A DNA stretch of 64,000 nt from Euborellia annulipes (GCA_023213315.1 JAKCPI010000309.1:1-64000); one strand, 5' to 3'; positions 1 to 11,840 are shown, counted from the stretch's first letter. Program-made: numbers and translations. The notes: a model not told the origin generated them from the letters alone.

Positions 1-636
1 TCTCCTCTCAATTTCATTTATCTATATTTATGTTTTGTAATTTAATTAACTCTACGTATATATTGTATATGTAATTAAACCGTTAGCATCATTTGGCAAT
101 TAAATTGACTTTTGATTTGTGATTTATTCATCGTTTCAAATTCCAATTTGCCTTTTATTTTGACTAACGAAATTTAAAAATAATTCCACAAGCAAAATCC
201 TCTTAGAGCTGGTTCGGGTTTTTATTGAAAAATGGACCATTAATGTTGATAGGGCCAAAGCCTAAGCTTATGTAATATGCCTTTTCTGAGGCAAAGGACA
301 CAGGATTGAGAACACGATATAGGCCTAGACACACACACACACCCAAATATTATATATAAGGAGATTAAATATAAAATTTGTCCTTGGAGACCTGTTCTCA
401 CTTTACACCTAAGCCAACACTTTCCAGAAATTGTTCACATTTCATCAAAAATCTAATTTCATAAAATTTAAAATTTAATCATATCTATTTAAAAATAAAC
501 GATCAAATTTATCCGTGTAATTGTAAAATTTCAAATGTGAGATATTATTTTTTTTGTTTTATTTCAATTTAAAAAAAAATGAATCACACAATTTTATATT
601 AAAATCATTTTCTTATTAATCGAAATTCCTTAGGCC
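1..636. other. No gene recognised
   Basis: AT-rich unique-looking sequence; a short (CA)n at 330-341. Nothing else supported. Confidence 0.6.
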
Positions 637-900
637 CAAGGGCGGATCCAGAGGTGTTTCTCGGGGGGGGTGATCTGGTGTGACTCGTCGCACAGCACAC
701 TATTTTTTTTCTTAATTTCGGTAATTTAAAGGCGCATTCAGTACTTGTTTGCCAGAATATAAATACAAATCAAATTTTTTAGTATTAATTTTTAAAATTT
801 TACATTCAAAATAAATTTTTTTTTTTCGAAAAAAAAGTATTTTTTTCAAATCTCTGGGGAGGTAATTACCTCCTTTGCTCCCCCCTTGTATCCGTCCTTG
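637..900. mobile_element. Small TIR element with a family A hairpin inside
   Basis: Ends CAAGGGCGGATCCAGAGG and, from the right, CAAGGACGGATACAAGGGG form imperfect inverted repeats. G- and C-runs lie just inside. A family A hairpin fragment (TCTGGTGTGACTCGTCGCAC) sits at 674-735. No clear target duplication. Confidence 0.45.
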
Positions 901-1426
901 TTCCATTTGTTGCATTTGTCCATTGCGTATCATTCATCGATTAGGCCTATGGAGCAATAAGATTTTGGAATAAGCCTCCCCTAGTTACGCCTTTGTTATC
1001 GACCTAGAGAACCGATTGAGTCTCACTCAATTCTTAAATGAAGGAAGCTACAACTTCTATATTAAGTTTTATTAATGATGATTTATAGATTTTTTTTAAT
1101 GTTATTATTTGAGGATTTACACCTGGCAGGTTTTTGATTATATAGACGGGAAGTGATGGTCACATCATCTAGTGACCCATAAACGTTCCATTTCTAATAA
1201 AACATGTTTTTGTGAGAAATTTGCAAAAAAAAAAAAAAAAAAAAACGAAAAATTCATAAGTTATTTTTATATTGCCATTTTCGTTTCTTTCTCCCCCCCC
1301 CCCTCGGCAGCTCCTTTTTTTCATTAACTCCCTTGAAAAATCCTTTATTTTTAAATAAGTAACCTTTCTAAATAAAAATCAAATTGATTTTCATTCTGTG
1401 GAATTGGTTAAATACAATACATTTGT

Positions 1427-1500
1427 TTATTAAAGCTTTTGTAGTTTGTATTCTTATTATTATTATGGGAGTTTTTAATTATAGATCACATTTTGTATTC
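1427..1500 (+). mobile_element. Family B end fragment
   Basis: Left-end sequence only: GCTTTTGTAGTTTGTATT, ATT repeats, then ATGGGAGTTTTTAATTATAG and ATCACATTTTGTATT before the match stops. Confidence 0.6.
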
Positions 1501-1579
1501 GCGAAGTTAGTTCAAATAGATACAGAAATAAATAACGAAAATATATACATATAATTTATAAAATAAATTTCGTTATGAT

Positions 1580-2181
1580 TAGAGACCGGAAAAAAAAGCA
1601 TAAAAAAATGGAAAAAAAGTGCTTAAAAAAGCATAAAAAACTTGAATAAAAAGTTGTTAAATAAGCATAAAAGTTGAAAAAAAGCATCTCATAAGCAATT
1701 TTTTTACTCATACCAATGGCGTATACAAATTTTTTTTTTTAAAGAAACTAAATTTATTCCGCCCTGCCCTGCGAAAAATTTTGTTTTTGCGGAACCAAAT
1801 TTTTTCACCCTGCGAAAAAAGTTTTTTTACAGTGCTATATTTTTTCACCCTGCGGGGTTTTTGGAAAATTTTTTTTTTTTTTTTTTGGGGGGCGGCCCCC
1901 CCCCTCCCCTCCCCCTTATATACGTCCCTGGTGTATGCGTGTGTGAATGGGAAAAAAGTGTGTTTTTTAATAAAAAAAAACAAAAAAATTATAAATATTA
2001 GTAAAATAAGTTCAAATAAGCACGAAAGGGAAAAAAAGCATGAAAACTCAAAAAAAGCAAAAAAAGCATAAAAAATGCAATCTCAATGCACTTAGTTTTT
2101 CCTAATTCGTATAGAAATTAAATATCTAATGGTTGCTTATAAAATTGAGCAATAAGCATTTTGCTTAAAATCCGGTCTCTA
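1580..2181. mobile_element. hAT-like element with AAAGCATAAA iterons
   Basis: Ends TAGAGACCGGA / TCCGGTCTCTA with exact 8-bp duplication GTTATGAT (1572-1579, 2182-2189). Subterminal regions repeat AAAAAAGCATAAAAA many times on the same strand. A second element (about 1,716-1,934) with CCAATGGCGTATACAA / CCAGGGACGTATATAAG ends is nested inside. Confidence 0.8.
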
Positions 2182-2852
2182 GTTATGATATAAAAAAATC
2201 ACATTTTTTGTCGAATTTTCTCTGGTGTCATCTATGACATGCGTTCGCCATCGAAATATGAGAAAGTTGAGGAAGATTCGTTTTACATAAGATGTAAATT
2301 TTTCATCCAAACTGATTTTAGTCTAATTTTGCTAATTGAAAAAATAGAATTTAAATAAATAATTACCTTGAAGAGAGAGTCTTCATCTCTATCTGTCTAA
2401 ATATGACACTGAATGAAATGACTAATACATTCTGTTTTATTTAATGTATCAATAGGTAAGGAGGGAGAAAAAAAACTTTTCCAACCCTTTTGTTGAAAAG
2501 CAGAAAAGTGTAAAATAAATTTCCGAAACACGGGAGATTTCCGCAAATGGAATTCGAGAGCTTGTTGAAATTATTAATAGAAACAAAAAGAGGCGTCGCT
2601 TTGGGCTACCTTAAAGCCTCAAAGTATCCTTAAGGAGTCAAGGACGAATTCTTTCAACTCCCAGTTGCGTTTCATTTCATCTTCTCCCAAGGTTCCACAT
2701 ATTTCCTTATCAACTCCCTTAATTTTAATTTTCCACCAATATATTAATTAAACGTAACTTAATATAACGAGGGAGTATTACTATAGTGAAAAATCTAGCC
2801 CCCAATTGCTTTATATCTATTTATTCAAGTTTTTGTGTTTTGTATTCTTATT

Positions 2853-3536
2853 ACTTTCTCTTACCTATGTATATATGTAATATATATATAGAGAGAAAGT
2901 ATTGGATTCATGTCAAAAATTCGATGTCGAGATTTTGATGGATCTTCACGTTTTGAGGTCCCCTGAATCCAAAAAAGTGGTTTTCGCGACATGGTCTGTC
3001 TGTGGGTGGGTGGGTGGGTGGGTGGGTGGGTGGGTGTGTGTGTGTTCAATTTTAAGCATGAAGGAATTGAGCTACGAGGTTGAAATTTTATATTTAAGTT
3101 AAACACCCCCGGGACCGGAAAAATAAGCTTTTAATCAAAATCGACCAAAGAATACTAGTACTTTATTGATGTACTTTTTCAGTTTTTTTCGATTTTCTCA
3201 AAATTTGCTCCAACGATTTTTTTTTAAATTCAAAAATCAATTATTTTTTAGATGCTCTTTAAATTGTATATTCTCATTTTGTGATTGAAATCTTCTGAAG
3301 ACCACTTTACTCTTGTGCTTCATAGGAAAGATAGGAGAAATGGTTGCCATGGTAACAACATATAAATATTTTCCCATACTTATAAATTTTACATCTTGAA
3401 AATCAAATGTACCCTACTGTCGGAAACTAAATACATGTCGACACAAAAAATCTGGTGAGACAAGCACAGTACACAACTTTCGATTACCGAAGGTAAGAGA
3501 AAGTTGTGTGCTGTGCGCCAGTCACACCAGATTTTT
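2853..3536 (+). mobile_element. Family A element, full-length copy
   Basis: Starts with a hairpin ACTTTCTCTTACC...GAGAGAAAGT and ends with a second hairpin of about 85 nt built from TCTGGTG...CACCAGA. ACTTTCTCTTACC recurs inverted inside the terminal hairpin as GGTAAGAGAAAGT. Internal (GGGT)n/(GT)n at about 3,000-3,046. Blocks such as GTTACCATGGCAACC-like, TACTAGTACTTTA and CCTTCATGCTTAAAATTG are shared with all copies. No TIR or TSD recognised; both flanks are T-rich. No coding capacity. Confidence 0.8.
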
Positions 3537-4580
3537 ATTTATAATTTACTAAAATAAAACATTAATCATAATTTATCAACTATTATTAATATACTAATAT
3601 TGATATTGAATATAATTATTTCAGTGATAAAATAAGGCAAATTTTTTATAGTAGGTTATCTAATTCTTTCAATTTTTTTATTTTTGTAAACTTCGCTTTC
3701 AAAATCAACGATTCACATTGAAAGAGTATGTAGCATTTTATAATAAAATATCCTTTTGAATCAAAGGAAAAATTAATCGATTTACAAATAAAGGGTGAAT
3801 TTAGTTTTAACTAAATATCTTGAAAAAAAAAATTTTTTTAATTTTATTAAAATATTTAATATTAATAAAATATAAATGAGGAATAAAATTTTATTTAAAT
3901 GATAAAAAAAATTGCGACATTTTCTTGAAGAAAATATCAAAGGTGAACTGTTTGTGAATGGATAGAAAGAAATAGACACGAACGAACCCTCAAGAAAGCA
4001 AGCTACATTTTAATCAATGTCTAATAACATTATTATTAATATATTTTTAATGAGAAAAATAAAATATAGCCATTTTGATGAGAATCAATTAAAAGAAGCA
4101 AAAGGTGCTGTAATAGATTCCGCAGCGTGGCGTTAATAAAGTAACCCTCCTAAACATTGCTGGACAAGTGATACTATTAAATTTCCACTTTTAAAACAAG
4201 AAAGTAAAAATTTCATTCAAGATACAACTCGAAACAATTTTTGCCAAGGTTTTCATTTATAATAATATTCAAATAATTTCTTATCAAAATTCAATGAATA
4301 CAATTTTGCTCTTAGTCCCATTCATAATGAAAAATGATTTACACGTTTTTGTTAAAGAATAGAGAAATATTAAGTAGGCCTATTCGCTTTTTTAAATAAA
4401 GAAAGGTACAAAATTAACTTTTATTTCTATCAATTCATTAACAATAAAAGTATCAATATTTTTCAATTAAAATTTTACTAATTGAATTTTCATAATAAAT
4501 TTCATAATTGAATTTCTTGTCAAAAATTAATTCGATTCTTAGTTTGAATTCATTTTTTACAGAAAATTGAATCAATCAAT
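3537..4580. other. No gene recognised
   Basis: Very AT-rich between a family A and a family B copy. Short open frames are compositionally random. The same holds for 2,190-2,852 and 5,291-6,107. Confidence 0.6.
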
Positions 4581-4696
4581 TATTATTATGGAGTTTTTAA
4601 TTATAGACCACATTTTTTATTATTAAATATTTATTAAAAATATAAATACTGCTTATTCTACATTCGAAACTGAGTGAACTTGAGTCGGAGCAAGTT

Positions 4697-5165
4697 TTTT
4701 TTTTTTTTTTTTTTTTTTGGAATGGGTGCATAAGGTCCGAAGACCTATAATGACCAATAGTCACATGCAGCCAGGAAGAAAATAAAAACAAAAGGAGAAG
4801 CATAAAGGGGAAACTCAACTGCGGGAACTGAGAAGATGCCTGTTGAGGTTAGACTTGAAAGTCTGAAGATTGTAGGTTTTGGGGAAGATAGACGCAGGGA
4901 GCTTGTTCCAATCACGGGAGGTCATGGGGACAAAGGAAGAATGAAATTGTTTTGTTCTGTTAGTCGTGATCTGAACAGCATAGGGATGCTGGGAAGATGC
5001 CTCTCTTGTGTTCCGTGAATATGTTGCATTGGGTGGGATAATTGATTTTAATTCGGCAGAGCATTGACCATGGTAATACCTGTAGAAGAGAGATAGTGAA
5101 GATACTCTTCTTCTATGATCTAGTGACTGTAGGGATGCAGTAAGGGTAGAATCACCTATCAGTCT
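4697..5165 (-). mobile_element. 5'-truncated non-LTR retrotransposon (LINE) 3' end
   Basis: Minus-oriented insertion ending in a roughly 23-nt poly(A) tail (T-run at 4697-4719). It encodes the C-terminal end of a LINE polyprotein. It sits exactly inside a family B foldback: the host sequence ends at GGAGCAAGT on the left and resumes at GTGCACAG on the right, which joined give the B consensus. It was therefore copied in after family B. Confidence 0.8.
4815..5165 (-). pseudogene. C-terminal fragment of LINE reverse-transcriptase polyprotein
   Basis: About 116 residues with the pattern usual at the end of jockey/CR1-type ORF2 proteins: SLFYRYYHGQCS, a run of basic and aromatic residues, RTKQFHSSF, TSRDWNKLP, then FPKTYNLQTFKSNLNRHL near the stop. 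No reverse transcriptase catalytic core is present. The open frame starts only at the truncation point (no ATG there), so this is a dead fragment. Confidence 0.75.
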
Positions 5166-6107
5166 GTGCACAGTACTTGAAAACGACTGCAGAATAAGCA
5201 GTCCAAACGTTGTACAGTATTTATATTATTAATAAATAATTAATAAACAAAATGTGGTCTATATTTAAAAACTCCTATAATAATATGAATACAAACAACA
5301 AAAGCTTTAGTAAACACAATAATAATTACTTTTTGAAAAAGTGGAAATTCAAAAAAATCCATCAAATTACGAATGGAACTGGCGGGAAAATTAAAAACTT
5401 CATGGCCGATGAGGTTCACATCTCAATTGTTCGATTGAGCTGAAGTTTAGTTTTGCAGAGATAAAACTTAACAAAATTTAAAAATCACTTGTCCAGTAGC
5501 TTTCTGATGGGTAAATACAAGGATAGAAGAAAAATAAGATCAAATTTTATATTTTTTTTATAAAAATAAATAAATACCAAATTTGATAGAATTATAACGA
5601 GGCAATTGGTAAATAACAGCTATAATTGCCAAGAAAAAAAAAATTTTGAAATAAAAAATCCACATAGATCTACAAATTAAAGGGGATTGATTGCTAATTT
5701 GACGGTAGCAATCAATATGGGTAAAAAAAATGGCCTCTAAAAGAACAGACCTGATCATTTGGCTGGCTGATCCTTCGTGCAATTATTCTAATAGTCTAAT
5801 GATCGTCAACGGATTGAATCGAATCCTAATTAATTGATAGCTTTTTGCTCGCGCGATGTGAAATTGGCAACTGTGTGGAAAAGTCAAGGATTGTTAGATC
5901 ATTAAATAAAATGGAACGAATAATAATTCTATGATGATCTAATCTGCCATTGTATCAATAAAAAAACCGATAGATTATTAGAGGCATTTTTTTAATAATC
6001 ATATATTAAACTAATATGCATTATATTAATATTACTTTTTTTATATTATTACTGAAAAGGTATATTACTAGTTGAGAAAAAGTATTATATGTTTTTGTTT
6101 ATTAAAG

Positions 6108-6330
6108 TGTTTATTAATTATTTATTAAAAATATAAATACTGTACAACGTTTTGACTGCTTATTCTGCAGTCGTTTTCAAGTACTGTACACTTGCTCCGA
6201 CTCAAGTGCACTCAAGTACTTGAAAACGACTCCAGAATAAAAAGTCAAAACGTTGTACAGTATTTGTATTTTTAATAAATAATTAATAACAAAATGTGAT
6301 TTATAATTAAAAATTTCCATAATAATATTA
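6108..6330. mobile_element. Family B foldback copy
   Basis: Two inverted arms meeting near 6,212, each with GTACAACGTTTTGACT and the TTATTAAAAATATAAATACT block. A short version with most of the centre deleted. Confidence 0.75.
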
Positions 6331-8275
6331 TTTATTTTCTCAGTATCACTTGGACTTGTTTTTAGAATGAAAAATCAAAAGGAAAAAAGTTAAAAGCAAC
6401 TAAAAAATCCTTTAGACTATGCTAGGATATATATATTTAAAAAAAAAAAAAAAATTAGGATAAAAATTAAAAAAGAAAAGCTCAAAATCTGGAAAAGGAT
6501 TAATTTATTAAATAAAAAAAGGCGTTGAGAGTTATGAACTGCGAACGAGATTAAATTAAGTTCGTAAGTTGAAGGGAATAAATTTATAATTCGCAGTTAA
6601 ACATTAGAATAATTTAATCTTTTATCTTAATGGTTAGGTAGATTATATAAAAAAATTCCCTAATATTCATTTTTTTTTCTATTTCTGATTACACGACTAT
6701 TAACAAAAATATGTAAATGAATGTTTCGCTTAACTTCGATTATATAATAGGATGAGCAGAAAAATAGAGATTTGTAATATGAATCGAAAATCAATTGAAA
6801 ACCGGTTGTCTGAAATTAATAACAAACTGGATTCTCTATAAAATTATGTAACTCTATTAAAACAAGTTAAATTTAAATCTTTTTTTTTTTTTTTTTGCAT
6901 TCTAAATGAGTATCTTAAAAGGTTTGTTGGTTAAGCTTAATAATCAAAATAATTATTAGTTGATGCTGAGGATGTTTCAAACACTCAGAAAAAGAAATTT
7001 TGGGATAAAATTTTTTCTCGTATGCCCATCTATCCTTCTTTTTTTATCTTTGTAATAAATCTGGGCCGATTACATAATATAAGAATAACCAAACAATGGA
7101 TCTATAACTTAGAAATTTTAGCTAAGACGTATTTGTTTTGATTATATGTTTTAAATTTGAAATAAAAATGTAAAAAAATTAATCAGAGGGGAGAGTCGCT
7201 CCCGAGTTTTTTTTTATTGCTTCTAACAAAATTTACTTAAAAATTTGCAATTTTTTTCTTTTTGATATATATCAATCAATTGACGTCTTTAAAGATGATT
7301 GATTGGCATGTTGTGAGATTTCTCTGCACTGCGATAATTTTAAATTAGTAATAAAATATTGCTATACATTTTATTCTATTTTTTTATTTATTTAATTATA
7401 CTACACAACAGCTTTGACGCTACTTATTGGCAGGTTACAAAAATTCAGCATATCTTATAAAATTATTCAATTTAATTCATCACAGACAGAACAACCCCCA
7501 AAATTTTAGGTGGTCGTGGCTTACCCTCTTGTTTAGTATAATACCAGTTCAATATATGAAACAGATATTAAAACGACGTAGGTCTGTTTCAAATAAATTC
7601 CCGTATTATTTTCTTCTTTAATTTTAATCGAATATAATGATGGAATATTGTTTAATAAATTCGTATTTTATTCATAGAGAATTTAATTCAATTGCTAACG
7701 AATTGATTTTCAATATTATTTGTTCCACTTTCTACATTTTTTATGATTTTAAATAAATAAAACGATTACATAATTAATTTAGTAAATTTTCAATGTAAAT
7801 TGATAAATATATATGTATCGGTATATTGTGTGTATGTGTGTCCCTGTATATATAATTTAAATCAATAAATTTAATCAAATTTCAAATGGGCTTCAAGAAG
7901 CCGTAGATAAAAGAAGATCTCTTCTATCATCAGATATTTAGGGCATAAGGAAGTTATCTTTAGAGCGAAGGGGACTTGAGAGATTTTTTTCTAGCCACAA
8001 TTTAATTAAAAGGAGATGAAAATTTCAATAAAGACCACGTTCAGTAAATCAATGAAAAAAAATTTATCTGTAGTTCCCAATTTTATTCATAAAGTTTTCA
8101 AAAATTATAGATAATGAAACATTTTTCTAGGTGAATAATCTAATCTAATCTTTGAACTATTTTTGATTTCCTCTTATTAAATCACCTATATACTATACTA
8201 TATACCAAATAATGCACTTTTTAAAGGGGATATAAAAAAAATTTATTTAACAAGACTAGAGGTGGAGGGTCCGGT
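6331..8275. other. No gene recognised
   Basis: AT-rich, with A- and T-runs at 6,440 and 6,882 and a short (TG)n near 7,830. No repeats matched to other parts of the window. Confidence 0.6.
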
Positions 8276-8410
8276 AGCCTGGTGCAATGGATAGCACGCC
8301 TATGCCCCGGAAGGGCTGGAGGTCCTGGGTCATGGGATGTTTGTCCTCGCCAATAAAAAACACTCACAGCCCTGTTACATACGGTATATCTATGAATAGT
8401 TAAGTCCGAA
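8276..8410 (+). mobile_element. tRNA-derived SINE, family 2
   Basis: TAGCCTGGTGCAATGG (A-box region), CCGGAAGGGCTGGAGGTCCT and a weakened B box, then CCAATAAAAAACACTCAC and ACGGTATAT. The same order appears on the minus strand at 33,060-33,300. Confidence 0.6.
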
Positions 8411-8439
8411 TCGAGGTATTTTGAAAACTATAATATTAA

Positions 8440-9128
8440 TAATTCAAGTATATAGATCTCGAAAAATATTAATCTAAAAAGAAAAAGATTTATATTCTGT
8501 TACCATGGCTAACATTTCTCCCAGGGCCGGATCTAGGGGGGGGGGCAGTGGGTACATATGCCCCGGGCGACAGATATCAGGGGGCGGCAATTAAAGAAAG
8601 ATTTACTAAAAAAAAAGGTAAAATGATATGAATTTTGTATAGAAAATTTTAAGGTGAGGCGTCAAATTAAATTTTGCCCCCCCCCTCCTAAAAAATCTTC
8701 TAGTTCCGGCACTGATTTCTTCTATCTTTTCTATTAGTTACAAGAGTAAAGTGTGTTTCAAAGATCTCAAGGGCAAAATGAGAATATACATTTTAAAGAG
8801 CATGTAAAAATAATTGATTTTTTAATTTTAATCAAAATCGTTGAAACCAATTTTTGAGAAAATTAAAAAAAATTGAAAAAGTACATCAGTAAAGTACTAC
8901 TACTTTTTGACCGATTTTGTTTAAAAGCTTATTTTTGACCCTTGAGGCCTCTTTTAGTTCCTGAGATATTTTATTTAAAGACAGACAGATACACAGACAA
9001 ACCCACTTTTTTGGACTCAGGGGACCTCAAAACATGTATATCCATCAAAATCTTGACATCGAATTTTCGACATGATCGCAATACTTTCTTTCTATATATA
9101 TTTCGTATATAGGGTAAGAGAAAGTAAT
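8440..9128 (-). mobile_element. Family A copy with hAT insertion
   Basis: Reverse-oriented copy lacking its CTGGTGTGA hairpin and ending in the GGTAAGAGAAAGT hairpin at about 9,128. Interrupted by a 193-bp hAT-like element at 8,522-8,714. Confidence 0.7.
8522..8714. mobile_element. hAT-like MITE
   Basis: Ends CAGGGCCGGA and, reverse, CAGTGCCGGAA. Flanked by ATTTCTCC (8514-8521) and ATTTCTTC (8715-8722), an 8-bp duplication with one change. Interior has G-runs and CCCCGGGCGAC. Inserted into family A. Confidence 0.75.
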
Positions 9129-9130
9129 AA

Positions 9131-10132
9131 TCTGAATATGGAAATCTCCGTCTAGTAGAAAATAAGAAATAAAATTTTTTACCTTTTATAGAATGGTTTG
9201 TTTTCCATCCAAAGAAATTAAATATTTTTCAGAGCTCACCAGACCCCTGGGCTCAATTTTTCACTCAAAATACCATTCGAAACAACTTCAATCGATCGTT
9301 AAATAAACTAAAAGTACTTTAATTTAATGAATTTGTTATTTAAGTAGTTCAGCTTACTTCGAAGAATAAATTTAAATTATGCTATATTTAAACTAAAATG
9401 TTTTTTAACTGCGTTAAAAAAAAAAAGAATTTTTGTTGAAATGAATTCGAAGGCCGTATTTACATGCATTCCAAATAATTTATTGTATAAAATTTGAAGT
9501 AAGCGATTGAATGCAGAAAAAGGGGGCCAAGGCCGAAAGCAGAGAATTCGAATGCAGATCTCGCTAAGGCAGGTTACTAGATCAATTAAACCAACAACCA
9601 ACAATATTATAGAATTTGCTAGCTGCGGGTAAAGTCAGTCGTAGAAAGAAATTATACAAAAAAAAAAGGATAAATCTTCTAATTATGTACCTTTTACTAA
9701 GCTGCTTCAAATATCGGACATATTATGTAAATTATTCAACTAACCTTTGAAATAAATAATAAATGAATTATGTTCTAATGATGCAGATTAGATGAAGTAA
9801 AAACAAATGACATTTAAAAAAAAAACTTATAAAAAAAGAAGATCTCTGATCAAAGTTTTGAGAATCTCTAAAATTATGCGAGTAATTAATTATTACTATC
9901 GTTATGTGATATGTTATGTATAAATGAATATAAATATTTTATTATTATGATAAGAGTTGATTTTGAAACTAAGCGCTAATATACGACACCTGCCTGTTTA
10001 ATTATTAGATTCTACCAAAGAGTAATATTTTTTCTGAAGGAGAGTGGGTATCTATTTTAAAATAAATTTTAAAGATTATAAAAATAATATTTTTTTATTT
10101 ATAAACTCAAACAGTCGAAAAAAAGTAGTTAC
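9131..10132. other. No gene; possible tRNA-like relic
   Basis: On the minus strand at 9,595-9,530, TAGTAACCTGCCTTAGCGAG and GCATTCGAATTC loosely resemble A and B boxes. Otherwise featureless. Confidence 0.4.
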
Positions 10133-10195
10133 CGCCGGGAATTGAACCACGGACCTGCACTCAGAATGCACTACCACTAGAAATAGATTGATCAT
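10133..10195 (-). repeat. tRNA-like relic
   Basis: Minus strand: TAGTGGTAGTGCATTCTGAG, then GGTTCAATTCCCGG, an exact B box. An anticodon-like loop TTCTGAG sits in a TGCA/TGCA stem. A 5' acceptor strand complementary to the 3' end is not seen, so it is a SINE head or tRNA pseudogene, not a functional tRNA. Confidence 0.45.
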
Positions 10196-10327
10196 TTTCA
10201 TCATCAGGAGAAATGTTTCTCAGATCGAGCTAAGAAATTCCTCAGTCGACTAGATGGACGGGAATTCCCTCAAAGGCTCAATTAATAATTAAGCATTTAT
10301 ATATTTATGAAGTAATTTTTAAAAAAA

Positions 10328-11077
10328 TCTGGTGTGACTGGTCGCACAGCACATGAACTTTCTTTTACCTTCGGTAATCGAAAATTGTGTACTGTGCTTG
10401 TCACACCAGATTTTTTTGTGTCGAGAAATATCCAGTTTCCTAATTTTTCCAGTTCCAAAATTTTAATCTCATATTTGGATATTTTATATATATATTATAC
10501 AATAGAGAATACTAAATAAATATAAAATTTCATAATTGGAAAAATTTTTTTTAAATGTTTAAAAAGTTCCAAAGGGTAATAGAAATTTACATGTAAATCT
10601 CCATAGTGATTTAACATTGGATCTATGGAAGGAAAAGCCGGAAAATTAATTTAAATAAACTGAAATACTACATCAGTAAAGTGTACTTCAAACAATTTTT
10701 CCGAAAAATTTGACTAATATACTTCTTAAAGAGCATCTAAAAAATAGTTGTTTTATGAATTTTTATCAAAACTGTCAGAGCGAATTTTAAGAAAATCGAA
10801 AAAAAAAACTGAAAAAGTACTTCAGTAAAGTACTAGTACTTTTTGGCTGATTTTGATCAAAAGTTTATTTTCACGCCTCAGGCGGGTGCCTAACTTGAAT
10901 ATAAAATTTCAGTCTCATAGCTCATTTATTTCAAGCTTAAAAATGTTCGCGAAAACCACTTTTTTGGACTCAAGGGACCTCAAACAAGTATTTCCAACAA
11001 AATCTTAACATCGAATTTTCGACATGATGCCAATACTTTCTCTCTCTTTATATTAGATAAATAGGTAAGAGAGAGTA
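10328..11077 (-). mobile_element. Family A element, full-length copy
   Basis: Reverse orientation; CTGGTGTGACTGGTCGCACA hairpin at 10,328-10,410, AT hairpin at 11,035-11,077. Includes a block around 10,430-10,670 (AATCTCATATTTGGATATTT, ATCTATGGAAGG) shared only with the copy at 33,930-34,758. That marks a longer subfamily. Confidence 0.8.
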
Positions 11078-11632
11078 ATAAAAGACATTACTTATTAACT
11101 TAAACAGCCGAAGAAAGTAACAGTGGAAAGAGTTGCGATTAGACAGGACCGTATGCGTAGCGAAGCTTACCTCCTGGGGGTTTTTGCCTGTTGAGTTAAT
11201 AAATATTGATTCTATGTTTTTAAACACTACATATATAAAATATATTATATAATTCCTTATTAATAAATGATAAAATGTCATTAGACCTGAAAGGATATTT
11301 TTACTATTTATTACATTTTGAAAATTTTTAAAAGGGTAAAGAGAAAGAATAATTAGAAATGTTATTACCAGAGAGAGATTAAAATATTAAATCTCTCCAT
11401 TTCGCCTAAAGCCCCTTTGAACGAATTCCTTTTGATCCCTTTGAACTCTCTTTTATCTATTTGCACATTAAATTTATCTATATACCAGTACACTGGAAAA
11501 GCAAAGAATATTGAGAATGTAGGTTAATATACATATTCATGGAGATTCCAAGAAGAAATAGGTATACATGGTATATTCATCTGAATTATTATAAAAAATT
11601 ATCAATACTTGCATATACGCCTCATCATTCAA

Positions 11633-11745
11633 CAGAGGAGTGGCCAACCCAAATGATCTTGTGGGGCACTTTGGAAATGTATCATAACTCCGAGGGCCGC
11701 AAATAAAAATATATAACCCCATATTAGATTTAGAGACATTTTTTG
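11633..11745. mobile_element. hAT-type end, GGCCAACCC family
   Basis: Starts CAGAGGAGTGGCCAACCC and continues through TCATAACTCCGAGGGCCGC to ATTAGATTTAGAGAC. Inverted match to 24,640-24,738. The other end was not found. Confidence 0.5.
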
Positions 11746-11799
11746 GGGAAAAAAAAATAATAAATAGATTGCAATGAGTAGTGGCTGGATATAAAACCG

Positions 11800-11840
11800 A
11801 CCAACGTTTCGGCCACTTATTCTGTGGCCTTCTTCAGGTA
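11800..11840 (-). ncRNA. Hammerhead-like core
   Basis: Minus strand: CUGAAGA (11837-11831), an extra A, 6-bp stem II GGCCAC/GUGGCC with a 7-nt loop, then GAAACGUU. Only a partial stem I. It lies about 180 bp before the better hammerhead at 12,013 and points the opposite way. The two may bound one decayed element (about 11,765-12,085). Confidence 0.4.

Larger units (their letters stand above)
4581..5290. mobile_element. Family B foldback copy, split by LINE
   Basis: Ends read TATGGAGTTTTTAATTATAG and its complement. The right arm keeps CTTGAAAACGACTGCAG and GCAGTCCAAACGTTGTACAG. The left arm is rearranged. Flanks carry the ATT-rich and ACAAAAGCTTTA sequences seen beside other copies. Interior occupied by the LINE fragment at 4697-5165. 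Confidence 0.7.

Noticed and set aside
2902..3102. Open frame with GWVGGWVGG repeats
   Set aside because: Translation of the (GGGT)n microsatellite in family A.
10133..10195. Functional tRNA gene
   Set aside because: Good B box but no acceptor stem; read as a SINE head or tRNA pseudogene. The same applies at 47,377 and 33,200.
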